From positions 310,001 to 374,000 of the forward strand of contig CAWFFW010000001.1 of assembly GCA_963815305.1 (NCBI GenBank): a stretch of 64,000 bases of DNA. The letters run 5' to 3'. Position 1 is the stretch's first letter, and each line of letters opens with the position of its first letter. A program made the translations under genes and the position numbers. Under the pieces are notes generated by a model. That model was not told where the DNA came from, did not search any database, and saw only the letters and a list, made by a program, of their open reading frames with translations. This DNA is from CAXBID01 sp963815305. Its GTDB lineage: Bacteria > Bacteroidota > Bacteroidia > Flavobacteriales > Flavobacteriaceae. This document shows positions 29,749-39,518 of this stretch, one piece after another.

Positions 29749-30810
29749 ATGAAAAAAATTACTTTAATTTTAGGTGCATTATTAATGCTACCTTTATGTG
29801 TTAGCGCACAAGCGCCAACACCGTCTGTGTACTTTAAATTTGATGCTTCTGTCCCTGCTACTAATCCAGATCCAGCAACAACAGATCTGGTATACACATA
29901 TTCAGAAGAGGCAACACCAAAAGAAGCTGCTATTACTCCAAATGGTGCTAATGTTGTTGACTCAAGGATTACCACTGATGCAGTTAGAGGCGGAGTATTT
30001 GAATTGGCTAATCAAAGAAATTTCTTAGAAATAGCTAGCTTGCCTATTAATGGTGTAGACTGGAGTATGAGTTTTTGGTACAAATGGAATGGTGCAGGTA
30101 ATGGAATGATTCTAAAATTTTTAGAAACTGGAACCGCTTATAATGGTGCGGGTTTGTTTTTCCAGCGAAATCAAGGTTGGACTACTAGTCAAGATCCTGA
30201 TGGTTTCTATCCAGGAACTTTCACTCAAGCAGATCCAGGTTCTCCTTTATACATCACAAATCTTAATAGTGGTCGGATTTTTGTAAAGCCTTTTTTTGTA
30301 GCTGACGAATGGCATCATTTTGTTTTTACATTTGATACATTCGATAATAAAATTACAGCATACAAAGATGGTGCATTTTATGCTCAAACTAATGAAATTA
30401 CAGATGGAAATTTAATAGATAAAAACTATGAATTTTTTAGGTTTGGTAATAGTGGTGGGCAGAGCTCTGGAGGTTTTTATGATGACTTTAAAGTATATTC
30501 TAACAAGGTACTTACTGGTGCAGAGGCTCTCGCAGATTATAATAGTACGGTAATTTTAGGAGTTGAAGAAAACAATGTGTTAAATTCTCAAATAAAGCTA
30601 TATACAATTGATAATGCTTTCAGATTAGATGCTTCTGATGGCATAAATATATCAAAAGTTAATGTGTTTAATATGTTGGGACAAGATACAAATATAGCTA
30701 AGTCTTCTAATAATATATATAATACTAGTACTTTAGCAGCTGGTTTGTATATTGTTAAAATTAGTGATGATGAAGGTAAAGTAGCTACCAAACGATATTT
30801 GAAAAAATAA
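29749..30810 (+). CDS. Secreted LamG-domain protein with T9SS sorting domain
   Basis: 353 aa. Signal peptide ending near VSAQ (about residue 21). The body (about 25-265) is a LamG/concanavalin-A-like domain: YFKFDASVP at the start, VDWSMSFWYKWNG, EWHHFVFTFDTFDNKITAYKDG and a final FYDDFKVYSN block. A T9SS sorting domain follows (about 275-353, with NVFNMLGQD and STLAAGLYIVKI). There is no catalytic domain, so it is most likely a surface carbohydrate-binding protein. It stands alone between the beta-propeller gene and a strong terminator, with a 182-bp upstream region containing a possible direct-repeat operator. The LamG module resembles in plan those fused to GH30 and SGNH enzymes in this locus. 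Confidence 0.88.
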   Translation: MKKITLILGALLMLPLCVSAQAPTPSVYFKFDASVPATNPDPATTDLVYTYSEEATPKEAAITPNGANVVDSRITTDAVRGGVFELANQRNFLEIASLPINGVDWSMSFWYKWNGAGNGMILKFLETGTAYNGAGLFFQRNQGWTTSQDPDGFYPGTFTQADPGSPLYITNLNSGRIFVKPFFVADEWHHFVFTFDTFDNKITAYKDGAFYAQTNEITDGNLIDKNYEFFRFGNSGGQSSGGFYDDFKVYSNKVLTGAEALADYNSTVILGVEENNVLNSQIKLYTIDNAFRLDASDGINISKVNVFNMLGQDTNIAKSSNNIYNTSTLAAGLYIVKISDDEGKVATKRYLKK

Positions 30811-30880
30811 TAGATTTACGCTGTTTATTTAATACTTTTAGAGGTAAATAAACATAAAACAATAATTTAAAAAAAATGAG

Positions 30881-30914
30881 AAGGTCGTCTAAATTTAGAC
30901 GATCTTTTCTCTTT
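30881..30914 (+). terminator. Rho-independent terminator after the LamG protein
   Basis: GGTCGTCTAAA and TTTAGACGATC (30883-30904) form a near-perfect stem with one G-T pair, followed by TTTTCTCTTT. It ends the LamG transcript. The 369 bases that follow (30915-31283) contain no gene; only a weak TCCAT direct repeat at 31023-31051 was noticed. Confidence 0.85.
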
Positions 30915-31283
30915 ATTATGCTTTTAAATAATTAAAAAAAGATTTTTGAATAGTATTAGTTGAATTGGTATTTTAATTCTTTTTTAATTTTATAAAAATA
31001 TTAAAAATAATAAATGATTTTATCCATATATTATTTGTTAAGTCCATGTAATAAATAATAAGGTTTAAATTTCTTATTACATTTTTTTCTGCTTTATATA
31101 CAGTTATTCATTAGAGATAGTTGTATTAGTATTATAAAAAGTATAGTTAATAAATTAAAGTTTAATGGCATTTACTGCTATTAAAAGTTTACACTGATAT
31201 TTAAATTATTAAAAAATGGAAACCCATATAAAAATAAGTTGAATCTATGATCAATAAAAAAATAATACCTAATCCAATCAGAT

Positions 31284-32483
31284 GAGCTTAATAAAACATT
31301 GAGCTGGTTTGGTTATAATGATCCTATTACCTTAAAAGAAATTGCTCAAAGAGGAGCTACTGGTGTAGTTATAGCTCTGCATCATATTTTAAATGGGAAT
31401 ATCTGACTTATAGAAGATATATTAAAAGTAAAAAAGTATATCGAAAATCATAATCTTACTTGGGAAGTTGTTGAAAGCTTACCAGTTACTGAAGAGATAA
31501 AGAAAAAAGGGAAACCAATCAGAGATTTACATATTTCTAATTGTAAAAAAACAAAAAAACTTGGCAGATTTTGGTATTCAAACTGTTTGATATATGCCTT
31601 TGTTAGATTGGGTTCGAACAGATCTTAACTATACTTTAGAAAACGGTGCTAAAACTATGTATTTCAGCTATAATAAATTTGCCGCTTTCGATTTATTTAT
31701 TTTAAAGCGACCTAATGCTGAAAAGAGTTATTCTTTAGAACAAGTAAAAAAAAAAGAACTGTTCGATAGATTAAGTGAGCAAGAAAAGGATACACTTGGA
31801 TATAATATTATAGTAAAAATGCAATCATTTATTGATGGTGCTGTAAAAGATGGTGATAAAAATTATTTGGTCATTTCCAATCAACTAATAGCAGAATATA
31901 AAAATATTTATAAAAACAAATTAAGAGAAAATTATGCTATTTTTTAAAAGAGCTTGTATCAGTAGCTGAAGAATGTGGAGTAAAACTTGCGGTTCACCCA
32001 GATGATCCACCATTTCCTTTATTGGGTTTGCCTAGAATTATAAGTTCAAAAGATGATTTTAAATGGTTGTCAAACACGTGTCCGTCTTTAAGTAATGGTA
32101 TTACTTTTTGTTCAGGATCTTTAGGGGCAAGGAATGATAATAATCTAATCGAACTATTTAAAAAATATGCAGATTTTATTCACTTTATTCACCTGCGTGG
32201 TACAAAAACTTTGAATAATGTTGATTTATTTGAAATTGAACACTTAGATAAATGAGCAAATTTGGCTAGCCTAATGAAAGCTATTATAGAGGAACAAATA
32301 AACAGAAAAAAAACAGATAAAAATAATTTTAATATTCCAATACGTCCAGATCATGGGCGTAGATTTATAGATGATTTAAAAAGAGAAACAAATCTAAAAT
32401 ATCCACATATAGGGCGTTTAAAAGGGTTATCAGAACTCGCATGACTATAGGCTGGGATAAAATATATAATAGAAGAAAATTAG
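31284..32483 (+). pseudogene. uxuA: Mannonate dehydratase, broken
   Basis: The full length of UxuA (about 400 codons) can be followed in shifting frames. It opens with SWFGYNDPITLKEIAQRGATG, then a TGA where family members have Trp (after LNGNI), then WEVVESLPVTEEIKKKG. After a frameshift, 31594-31947 gives MPLLDWVRTDLNYTLENGA and FAAFDLFILKRP. Another frame gives VAEECGVKLAVHPDDPPFPLLGLPRI, the metal-site region, and FCSGSLGARND; a TGA at about 32253 interrupts HLDK and ANLASLMKA; the end has PIRPDHGRRFIDD and further stops. UxuA dehydrates D-mannonate to 2-keto-3-deoxygluconate in glucuronate catabolism. The broken copy suggests that the locus once handled a uronic-acid-containing glycan. 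An intact copy elsewhere in the genome is possible. Confidence 0.9.
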
Positions 32484-32554
32484 AATTTATACAAATCCAG
32501 ATTAAATCCCAATAAAGGATTATAATCAATCATTTAATTGAAATTTTTTTTAAA

Positions 32555-34990
32555 ATGAAAAAATCATACATATTATTATTAATATTCACGGCAGCATTGT
32601 TTGAAGCATGTGCTTTTCAAAAATCAATACTATCAACTTTAAAATCAGAATTAGGCGGTTGGTCTTTGAAAATCGACAATAATGGTGCAATATCTGAGTT
32701 GGATGTGGTATTTAATGATGAATTAGTAAGTGTGCCTTGGCGGACTGATTCTATTAATGGACCTTTCTGGGTTGGTGTAAAAATGACCAGAGTAAGCGGA
32801 GACAAACTGCTTTTTGAAGGGCAGAATAATGATCAAGTTTATTCTATAGAATATCAAGATGTAGGCGGAAAGCTAACAATGGTAGCTCAATTGAAAAATG
32901 ACAGTTCAAAATATTTTTTTGCAGATTCTTCGGTTAGTTTAAGACTTGGGATAGACAATGAAATGACAGACCCCAAAACCTATTATGAAAAATTCTTTCC
33001 AACATTATTACGATGTGAAAAGACGCATTTTTGGGGTTATTTTCAAAATCCAAATGGGCAAATACTCACTATTTCATCACCAGACGCGATAGCTTCAAGA
33101 GACATTAATTACATGGGAATGGGACATCGAATTGCCACAAGTACTTTGAATATGCTACATACGTTACCATTGCCCAAGCGTCATCCACAACAACTCATAA
33201 AGTTGATGCCGGGAGAAAAACGTACATGGCATATAATTATACAACCAGCATCATCTTTAGATGAAGTTTTGCCAATCGTTGCAATCAATTCTATGGCGCC
33301 TGCTATTGGGCTTGATCGAACAACAGTGGCCTCAGGAGAAACCATAGAATTAACAGTGCATTTTGATGGATCAGAGAATCCAAACGTTACATTACATGAT
33401 CCCAATGGTAAATCGGTAAAATTGGCAAATCCATTAAAGAGTAAAAGCAAAATGATTTTTAACATACCAGCTCCCTCAATAATAGGAAACTATATTGTAA
33501 GAGCAAAAAATGGTCATGGAAAACAGACAGAAGCTATATTTCATGTGCGTAAACCTTGGGGTTGGTATCTCAACCAAGCAAGATCGGAAGCCCTTAGAAT
33601 GCAAATTAAACCCATGATGCATCGTGAAGGTTGGTTAGGTTTTTTTAGTGCCTTTTTGGCTAATACTTATTTTCCTGATAAAGAAAAGCTTGCAGAAATT
33701 GAAGCTGTGTTTGATAATTTTTATGCTATTATGGTTGATTCCACTAAAACGGACTTTTATAATGATAAACCCACATGGCATTCACGACCTCAAAACACAT
33801 CTTGGATGGTAGGTTTGATGGTTGCTCGTTATGGTGCTACAAAGAAAATAGAAGATCTTGAAGAAGCGGCTAAGTGGGGCGATCATTTTATAGAAAAATT
33901 TCAATTGCCTAATGGCGCGTTTGAAGGTTATACTGCCCTCACACTCGGCGGAAAGTTTTTGAGTGAATTGGCTTGGTATGAACGTCCATTTGCAGAAAAC
34001 TCCACAATTTGGAAAGACCGCTACGAACGCCACATGTTGGCAATTGATAAAGCTGCAAAAAACATATTGGAAGTTAAAGACATGGGGGATACCGAAGGGG
34101 AATCTACCTATGAAGATACGCAAGCAGGTAGTGCATGGTCATTGTTAGCTTTACATGCATTGAACACTAAGGATGAAACGTTGCGCAAAGAATTTCTTGA
34201 AGCCAGCCTTGAGATGCAGAAACGGCATGAATGTCTTACTCAAGCACTAATTCCTGATGGGAGAATGCGTGGTGGTACCTTAAGGTTTTGGGAGTCACAA
34301 TATGATATATTAACACTTCCCAATATGATGAACTCACCTCACGGATGGACGATGAGAAGTCAGTTTGGTGCTTTCTATCTTTATTTATTAACAGGAGAAG
34401 AACGTTTCTTGAATATAATGAACAATGCTATGGGAGCTTGTACTCAAGCCATCGATGAGCAAACAGGTGTTTTACGTTGGGCATTCGTTCCAGACCCTTA
34501 TATTAATGCGTTAATGTTTGTTCCAGATCCAGAAAATCCAGAGCAAGGTAAACGAGTGTCAGAAATTATCGGAGAACAATGGATGCCCATGGTTAGTGAT
34601 TGGTGGCGCGTGCCTAAAGGCGAGATAGGTAGCTTAGATTGGAAACGAAATGGTTATCATGGCACTTCACAGGGCTGGAGCTGTGATAATGATGTTCACG
34701 AACATTTTCGTGTTATGGCAGAACAGTTTGTTCCAAATGCTTTTGTGTTAGAAAGAGCTGATGGGAGCTTACAAACCATGAACTGTCAAGTTGAGCGTGT
34801 TGGCAATACATTGAAGGTTCAAGTGTCTGAAGATATTGTATGTCGAGTGCATTTTAACTTAAAAAACGGATATAAAGTAAAAGTTAATTTTACCTCGGAG
34901 AAGATTGAGAAAAATATTAATAAAGGTATGGATTGGGTTATAAAAAAATCCAATATAATAGAGGTACCAGATTTGTATGTAGAACGTTAA
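32555..34990 (+). CDS. Exported 811-aa protein, probable (alpha/alpha) toroid glycoside hydrolase
   Basis: A signal peptide with a possible lipobox-like end (FEAC, Cys about residue 19) precedes a beta-sandwich-rich N-terminal part (about 25-335) and a helical C-terminal part (about 340-730) that looks like a six-hairpin or alpha/alpha toroid: WGWYLNQARSEALRM, SWMVGLMVARYGATKK, TQAGSAWSLLALHALN and SQFGAFYLYLLTGEERFL are helix pairs. Conserved-looking acidic and aromatic residues occur in MHREGWLG, EGESTYEDTQAGSA and WSCDNDVHEHFR. GH154-type beta-glucuronidases and related PUL proteins have this plan, but I cannot assign a family from sequence alone. It starts 71 bp after the broken uxuA. A role in removing a uronic-acid or other side sugar is a hypothesis. 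Confidence 0.7.
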   Translation: MKKSYILLLIFTAALFEACAFQKSILSTLKSELGGWSLKIDNNGAISELDVVFNDELVSVPWRTDSINGPFWVGVKMTRVSGDKLLFEGQNNDQVYSIEYQDVGGKLTMVAQLKNDSSKYFFADSSVSLRLGIDNEMTDPKTYYEKFFPTLLRCEKTHFWGYFQNPNGQILTISSPDAIASRDINYMGMGHRIATSTLNMLHTLPLPKRHPQQLIKLMPGEKRTWHIIIQPASSLDEVLPIVAINSMAPAIGLDRTTVASGETIELTVHFDGSENPNVTLHDPNGKSVKLANPLKSKSKMIFNIPAPSIIGNYIVRAKNGHGKQTEAIFHVRKPWGWYLNQARSEALRMQIKPMMHREGWLGFFSAFLANTYFPDKEKLAEIEAVFDNFYAIMVDSTKTDFYNDKPTWHSRPQNTSWMVGLMVARYGATKKIEDLEEAAKWGDHFIEKFQLPNGAFEGYTALTLGGKFLSELAWYERPFAENSTIWKDRYERHMLAIDKAAKNILEVKDMGDTEGESTYEDTQAGSAWSLLALHALNTKDETLRKEFLEASLEMQKRHECLTQALIPDGRMRGGTLRFWESQYDILTLPNMMNSPHGWTMRSQFGAFYLYLLTGEERFLNIMNNAMGACTQAIDEQTGVLRWAFVPDPYINALMFVPDPENPEQGKRVSEIIGEQWMPMVSDWWRVPKGEIGSLDWKRNGYHGTSQGWSCDNDVHEHFRVMAEQFVPNAFVLERADGSLQTMNCQVERVGNTLKVQVSEDIVCRVHFNLKNGYKVKVNFTSEKIEKNINKGMDWVIKKSNIIEVPDLYVER

Positions 34991-35351
34991 TAAAAATTTT
35001 AAATATAAAAATGAAGAGATTAACCTTGAGGTAATTTGGAATTTTGTAAAACATGATACCTTCTTCTGGAAAAGAAAAACATTAAAAGCATTATAGGTGA
35101 TCTTTTTTGGCTAATCCATCTAATTCAGAAGCCTTATGATTAGCAATTTCTTTTGAGCTTAGTTAAGTGGTTTTTTATAATAATAAAAAAGGCAAAAACT
35201 AAATTTCTAAAGAGCATTAAAGCATAATGAGTTTACAATAATATTATCATCCATGTTTATCACTTTTATGTCTATTTTTTAAACAACTTTTAATACTAGT
35301 TTTGTTAGTATATACGACTTCTGTTCTTTTAATCTCTTATTATGCCAAAAA
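34991..35351. other. Gene-poor stretch with possible coding remnants
   Basis: No intact gene. A plus-strand stretch after 35009 reads NEEINLEVIWNFVKHDTFFW before a stop, and the minus strand at about 35100-35170 reads LSSKEIANHKASELDGLAKK. Both look like eroded coding sequence but I cannot name a family. No operator copy was seen. Confidence 0.4.
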
Positions 35352-35554
35352 ATGAAAACTCTAAAAGTTAATATAAATTTTTTTTTAGTGTTTTAACAAT
35401 GGTGCTTTTTGTGAATAAAGTTGCAAATTCACAGTCTTTTAGAGTAGCCATTGTTAATAGCTACAGCAAAGAAGATAGAATTATAAATATTTCAGATTTC
35501 ACTTTTAATAGGATGTATATTACTTGTAAAGATAATGTCGAATTTCCTTTATAA
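35352..35554 (+). pseudogene. Short secreted-protein remnant broken at a T9 tract
   Basis: An ATG at 35352 encodes MKTLKVNIN and reaches a run of nine T (35378-35386), where it runs into TAA. One base of slippage joins it to a second frame reading SVLTMVLFVNKVANSQS then FRVAIVNSYSKEDRIINI, ending at TAA 35552-35554. The joined peptide looks like a signal peptide plus about 37 residues of mature protein. It is the 5' end of an unidentified exported protein. It lies just upstream of the sulfatase gene. Confidence 0.45.
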
Positions 35555-35622
35555 ATAACAAAATTGTTAATTTAAAGTCAAGATTGGTAAATAAATTAAT
35601 AGGATATTAAAAATAGAAAAAG

Positions 35623-37230
35623 ATGAAAATAAGATTTAGTAATTTTTTTCAGTTAGTTTGGTGTTTTTGTATAATCGTCATTTTTTTTACTGGTTGTAAA
35701 AGTAAAGTACCTGAGGCAGAAGAAGTAATAAAAAAACCAAACATCGTTTTCATTTTAGCCGATGATTTAGGTGCAAATGATCTGAGTTATACAGGAAGTA
35801 ATTATTATGAAACACCAAACATTGATCGAATAGCAAAAGAAGGTGTGGTTTTTACCCAAGGCTATGCAGCGTGCCAAGTTTGCAGTCCGTCAAGAGCGAG
35901 TTTAATGACAGGGCAATTCCCCGCTAGCCATGGAATAACAGATTGGATTGGAGCCGCATATGGAGAACAATGGACTAAAAATCACAATGATAAGTTGTTG
36001 CCCGCAGACTATGTACATGCCTTACCCAGTGAGGATATTACTCTGGCGGAAGCCATGAAAATAGGAGGGTACAAAACTTTTTTTGCCGGTAAATGGCATT
36101 TAGGAGACGAACCATCTAACCCTGAAAATCATGGTTTTGATATTAATAAAGGAGGTTGGGAAGTAGGTAGCCCAAGAGGTGGTTTTTATGCACCTTGGGA
36201 CAACCCAAAGTTGGCTTATAAATATAAAGGCGAAAACCTTACCATGCGTTTGGCAGAAGAAACTGTAAATTTCATTACAGAAAATAAAGATGAACCTTTT
36301 TTTGCATTTTTATCTTTTTATGCGGTACATGGGCCTATAGAAACTACTGAAGAAAAATGGAGTAAATATAGGAAAAAAGCAGAATTGCAAGGTATTGCAG
36401 ATTTTGGATTTGAAATGGAGCGTGTTTTGCCTATCAGAGTCAAACAAGATAATCCAGTTTATGCTGGTTTGGTTGAAACCATGGATGATGCAGTAGGTTT
36501 GGTTTTAAACAAATTAAAAGAACTTGGTTTAGATGAAAATACTATTGTGGTTTTTACATCAGATAATGGTGGGGTGTCTAGTGGGGATGCGTTTTCAACA
36601 TCTAATTTACCTTTAAGGGGAGGGAAAGGCTATCAATGGGAAGGTGGTATAAGAGAACCTTATTTTATGAAAATTCCATCTTTAAAAAATGCACCAAAAA
36701 CCATTGATTATCCCGTTTCTGGTATTGATTTTTATCCAACTTTATTAGAATTAGCAGGAGTAGAAAATAATCCAACCCAAAAGATAGATGGTGTTAGTTT
36801 AGTGCCTTTATTAAATGGCAAATCTTTAGATAGCAGATCGCTCTTTTGGCATTATCCGCATTATGGAAACCAAGGCGGGGAACCATCAAGTATCATAAGA
36901 AAAGAAAATTGGAAACTTATTCACTATTACGAAGATAGTCGTGATGAACTCTATAATTTATCTAACGACACTAGTGAGGAACAAGATGTTTCTAAAGAGT
37001 ATGTTCAAATAGCAAAAAATTTAAGAAGCGAATTAGATGCTTTCTTAGTTGAAACCAATGCCAATATGCCTGAAATCAACCCAGCATTTGATGCCGCAAA
37101 AGCTAAAAAGCAAGATGAAAATAGAAAGACCAATATGCTTCAGAATTTGGAAAAGCAGCGTAAGGATTTCTTGGATAAAGATTTCCAACCAAATGAAGAT
37201 TGGTATAATAGCAAACTAACAAAAGACTAA
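35623..37230 (+). CDS. S1-family sulfatase, lipoprotein
   Basis: 535 aa. The N terminus carries a lipoprotein signal with lipobox FTGC (Cys about residue 25). Catalytic landmarks: PNIVFILADDLGANDLSY (metal-binding Asp pair), the formylglycine motif VCSPSRASLMTG with Cys87 as the residue converted to formylglycine, GKWHLGD, and FTSDNGG near residue 310. The C-terminal subdomain has NWKLIHYYEDSRDELYNL, typical of S1 sulfatases. It removes sulfate from glycans and needs a maturation enzyme (anSME or FGE) encoded elsewhere. It heads a co-directional block with the sugar symporter (36 bp downstream) and two SGNH hydrolases. The S1 subfamily, and therefore the sulfate position, cannot be decided by eye. 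Confidence 0.93.
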   Translation: MKIRFSNFFQLVWCFCIIVIFFTGCKSKVPEAEEVIKKPNIVFILADDLGANDLSYTGSNYYETPNIDRIAKEGVVFTQGYAACQVCSPSRASLMTGQFPASHGITDWIGAAYGEQWTKNHNDKLLPADYVHALPSEDITLAEAMKIGGYKTFFAGKWHLGDEPSNPENHGFDINKGGWEVGSPRGGFYAPWDNPKLAYKYKGENLTMRLAEETVNFITENKDEPFFAFLSFYAVHGPIETTEEKWSKYRKKAELQGIADFGFEMERVLPIRVKQDNPVYAGLVETMDDAVGLVLNKLKELGLDENTIVVFTSDNGGVSSGDAFSTSNLPLRGGKGYQWEGGIREPYFMKIPSLKNAPKTIDYPVSGIDFYPTLLELAGVENNPTQKIDGVSLVPLLNGKSLDSRSLFWHYPHYGNQGGEPSSIIRKENWKLIHYYEDSRDELYNLSNDTSEEQDVSKEYVQIAKNLRSELDAFLVETNANMPEINPAFDAAKAKKQDENRKTNMLQNLEKQRKDFLDKDFQPNEDWYNSKLTKD

Positions 37231-37266
37231 CCATCTTAATAAATTATAATAAACCAACTAACTATT

Positions 37267-38676
37267 ATGGAAAATACGAAATTCAATTTTAAGTATCTAA
37301 TATTCTTAGCTTTAGTATCTGCCATGGGTGGATTTCTATTTGGCTACGATTGGGTTGTAATTGGAGGGGCAAAGCCATTTTATGAGCTTTACTTTGATAT
37401 TAGTACATTACCCACCTTACAAGGTTGGGCCATGAGTAGTGCACTCATAGGTTGTATTTTAGGAGCTGTTTTGTCTGGTATTGTAGCCGATCGTTTTGGT
37501 AGAAAAACACCATTGATTTTTTCAGCAGCTTTATTTACACTATCTGCTTTTGGCACAGGTTACGTAGATGATTTTACACCGTTTATTATATACAGATTAA
37601 TTGGAGGCTTAGGCATTGGATTAGCATCAACATTATCGCCTATGTATATCGCCGAAATTGCTCCTGCAAAGTACAGAGGTCAATTTGTTGCCATTAATCA
37701 ATTAACTATTGTTGTAGGTATATTGGCAGCTCAAATTGCTAATTATTTTATAGCAGAATCTATTCTGGATACCAGTACACCAGAAATGATATTAAGTTCA
37801 TGGAACGGGCAAACTGGATGGCGATGGATGTTTTGGGCTGAATTAGTACCTGCATTATTATTTTTTGTACTGATGTTTTTAGTACCTAAAAGCCCGAGGT
37901 TTTTGGCTAAAATAAATAATGATGTTGCAGCTCAAAGCGTATTAAGTAAAATAGGAGGTGAAACTTATGCTAATGAAGAGATGAATAATATTAGGCTTAC
38001 GCTGAAGGAAAGTGGCACTAAAAAAATTAGTTTCTCAGATTTTAAAAATCCGAAAGTAAAACCAATTTTAATAATTGGAATTGTTCTAGCTGTGTTTCAG
38101 CAATGGTGTGGCATCAATATTATTTTTAATTATGCCGATGAAATTTTTACAGCTGCAGGTTATAGTGTAGGCGATATGCTGTTTAATATTGTGATTACTG
38201 GTAGCGTTAATTTGATTTTTACGTTTGTTGCTATGCGAACTGTTGACAGTTGGGGTAGAAGAAAACTCATGCTTTTGGGCTCTGTTGGTCTGGCAGTGGT
38301 TTATGCCATTTTAGGAGGTGCTTACTATTTTCAATTTACAGGTTGGCCTGTGTTGGTTTTGGTTATTACGGCTATTGCTATTTATTCCATGTCTTTAGCA
38401 CCTATTACTTGGGTGGTTTTATCTGAGATATTTCCTAATAGATTACGGGGAATAGCCATGTCTATCGCTACATTTTCATTGTGGATAGCCTGTTTTATTT
38501 TAACGTTTACATTCCCCATTTTAAATGATGCATTGGGAGCTTCAGGAACCTTTTGGGTATATAGTGGAATCTGTGTTTTAGGGTTTATCTTCATCAGAGC
38601 TAAGTTACCAGAAACAAAAGGTAAAAGTTTGGAAGAGATAGAATTAGAATTAACAAAAGAAGTTAAAACAAAGTAA
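37267..38676 (+). CDS. MFS sugar-H+ symporter (sugar porter family)
   Basis: 469 aa with about 12 hydrophobic segments. Sugar-porter signatures are present: GGFLFGYDWVVIGG in TM1, ADRFGRKTPL between TM2 and TM3, RLIGGLGIGLASTLSPMYIAEIAPAKYRG, FQQWCGINIIFNYADEIF in TM7, a second DSWGRRKL loop and PETKGKSLEEIE after TM12. It resembles xylose/galactose proton symporters and would move the released monosaccharide across the inner membrane. The SGNH gene starts just 1 base after the stop, which indicates translational coupling. The substrate is probably galactose from the context, but a sequence reading alone does not prove it. Confidence 0.95.
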   Translation: MENTKFNFKYLIFLALVSAMGGFLFGYDWVVIGGAKPFYELYFDISTLPTLQGWAMSSALIGCILGAVLSGIVADRFGRKTPLIFSAALFTLSAFGTGYVDDFTPFIIYRLIGGLGIGLASTLSPMYIAEIAPAKYRGQFVAINQLTIVVGILAAQIANYFIAESILDTSTPEMILSSWNGQTGWRWMFWAELVPALLFFVLMFLVPKSPRFLAKINNDVAAQSVLSKIGGETYANEEMNNIRLTLKESGTKKISFSDFKNPKVKPILIIGIVLAVFQQWCGINIIFNYADEIFTAAGYSVGDMLFNIVITGSVNLIFTFVAMRTVDSWGRRKLMLLGSVGLAVVYAILGGAYYFQFTGWPVLVLVITAIAIYSMSLAPITWVVLSEIFPNRLRGIAMSIATFSLWIACFILTFTFPILNDALGASGTFWVYSGICVLGFIFIRAKLPETKGKSLEEIELELTKEVKTK

Positions 38677-38677
38677 T

Positions 38678-39409
38678 ATGCTTTTCATTTTAAAAAGAAA
38701 TGTTGTAGTTGTGTGTTTAATGCTTTTAATACTATATAGTTGTAAAGCACAACAAATTGCCCCGCCAGTATCGTATTTAGACTCTTTGAAACAAGAATTA
38801 CGGCTGAAATGGCCAAAAAACAAAACCATTAATCTTGTTTTCCATGGGCATTCGGTACCTACTGGGTATATGGCAGACGGAGTAACAGATCGTTTAGGTT
38901 CTTATCCTTTTCTTGCATTAAAGCTGATCAATGATCACTACCCATACTCTGTAGTAAATACGATTACAACCTCTATTGGAGGAGAACAAGCAGAAAAAGG
39001 CGCAAAGCGTTTTAAGAACGAAGTATTAAATTATAAACCAGATGTACTTTATATTGATTATGGACTGAATGATCGTAGCATCGGTTTAGAACGAGCTAAA
39101 GTGGCTTGGGAACAAATGATAGAAGAAGCTCTAAAATATGGGACAAAGGTTATTTTGTTAACGCCCACACCAGATTTGAAAGAAGACATTACTTCTGAGG
39201 AAACGGAACTGGAAAAGCATAGTCAGCAAATTAGGGATTTAGCAAAAAAATATAATGTTGGTTTGGTAGATAGTTATGCACTATTTAAAGCTATTGATAA
39301 AACTGAACCTTTGCGTGGTTTTATGGCACAAAATAATCATATAAATCAAAAGGGGCATCAGTTTGTAGCCGATGCTATTTTTGATTATTTTGAAAATATA
39401 TCAAAATAG
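38678..39409 (+). CDS. SGNH/GDSL hydrolase, exported (stand-alone)
   Basis: 243 aa. A lipoprotein-like signal with LYSC (Cys about residue 24) is followed by an SGNH domain. Block I reads NLVFHGHSVPTGY with Ser59 as nucleophile; block III is DYGLNDRSIG; block V is NNHINQKGHQFVAD. The block-I sequence HGHS differs from the usual GDS. A possible sugar O-acetylesterase or sulfate-independent deacylase. It begins 1 base after the MFS gene and 109 bp before a paralogue that shares the same SGNH core, so this is a tandem duplication. A relic of a further copy lies at 41142-41207. Confidence 0.87.
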   Translation: MLFILKRNVVVVCLMLLILYSCKAQQIAPPVSYLDSLKQELRLKWPKNKTINLVFHGHSVPTGYMADGVTDRLGSYPFLALKLINDHYPYSVVNTITTSIGGEQAEKGAKRFKNEVLNYKPDVLYIDYGLNDRSIGLERAKVAWEQMIEEALKYGTKVILLTPTPDLKEDITSEETELEKHSQQIRDLAKKYNVGLVDSYALFKAIDKTEPLRGFMAQNNHINQKGHQFVADAIFDYFENISK

Positions 39410-39518
39410 TAAGTTAAGCAGCTAAAAATGTTTTAAAAAAACAATACAAATACAGAAAAATGTAAATAATATACTGAAGAATTTTTTTAAATTAATTACG
39501 AGTAAAACAAAAAATATT

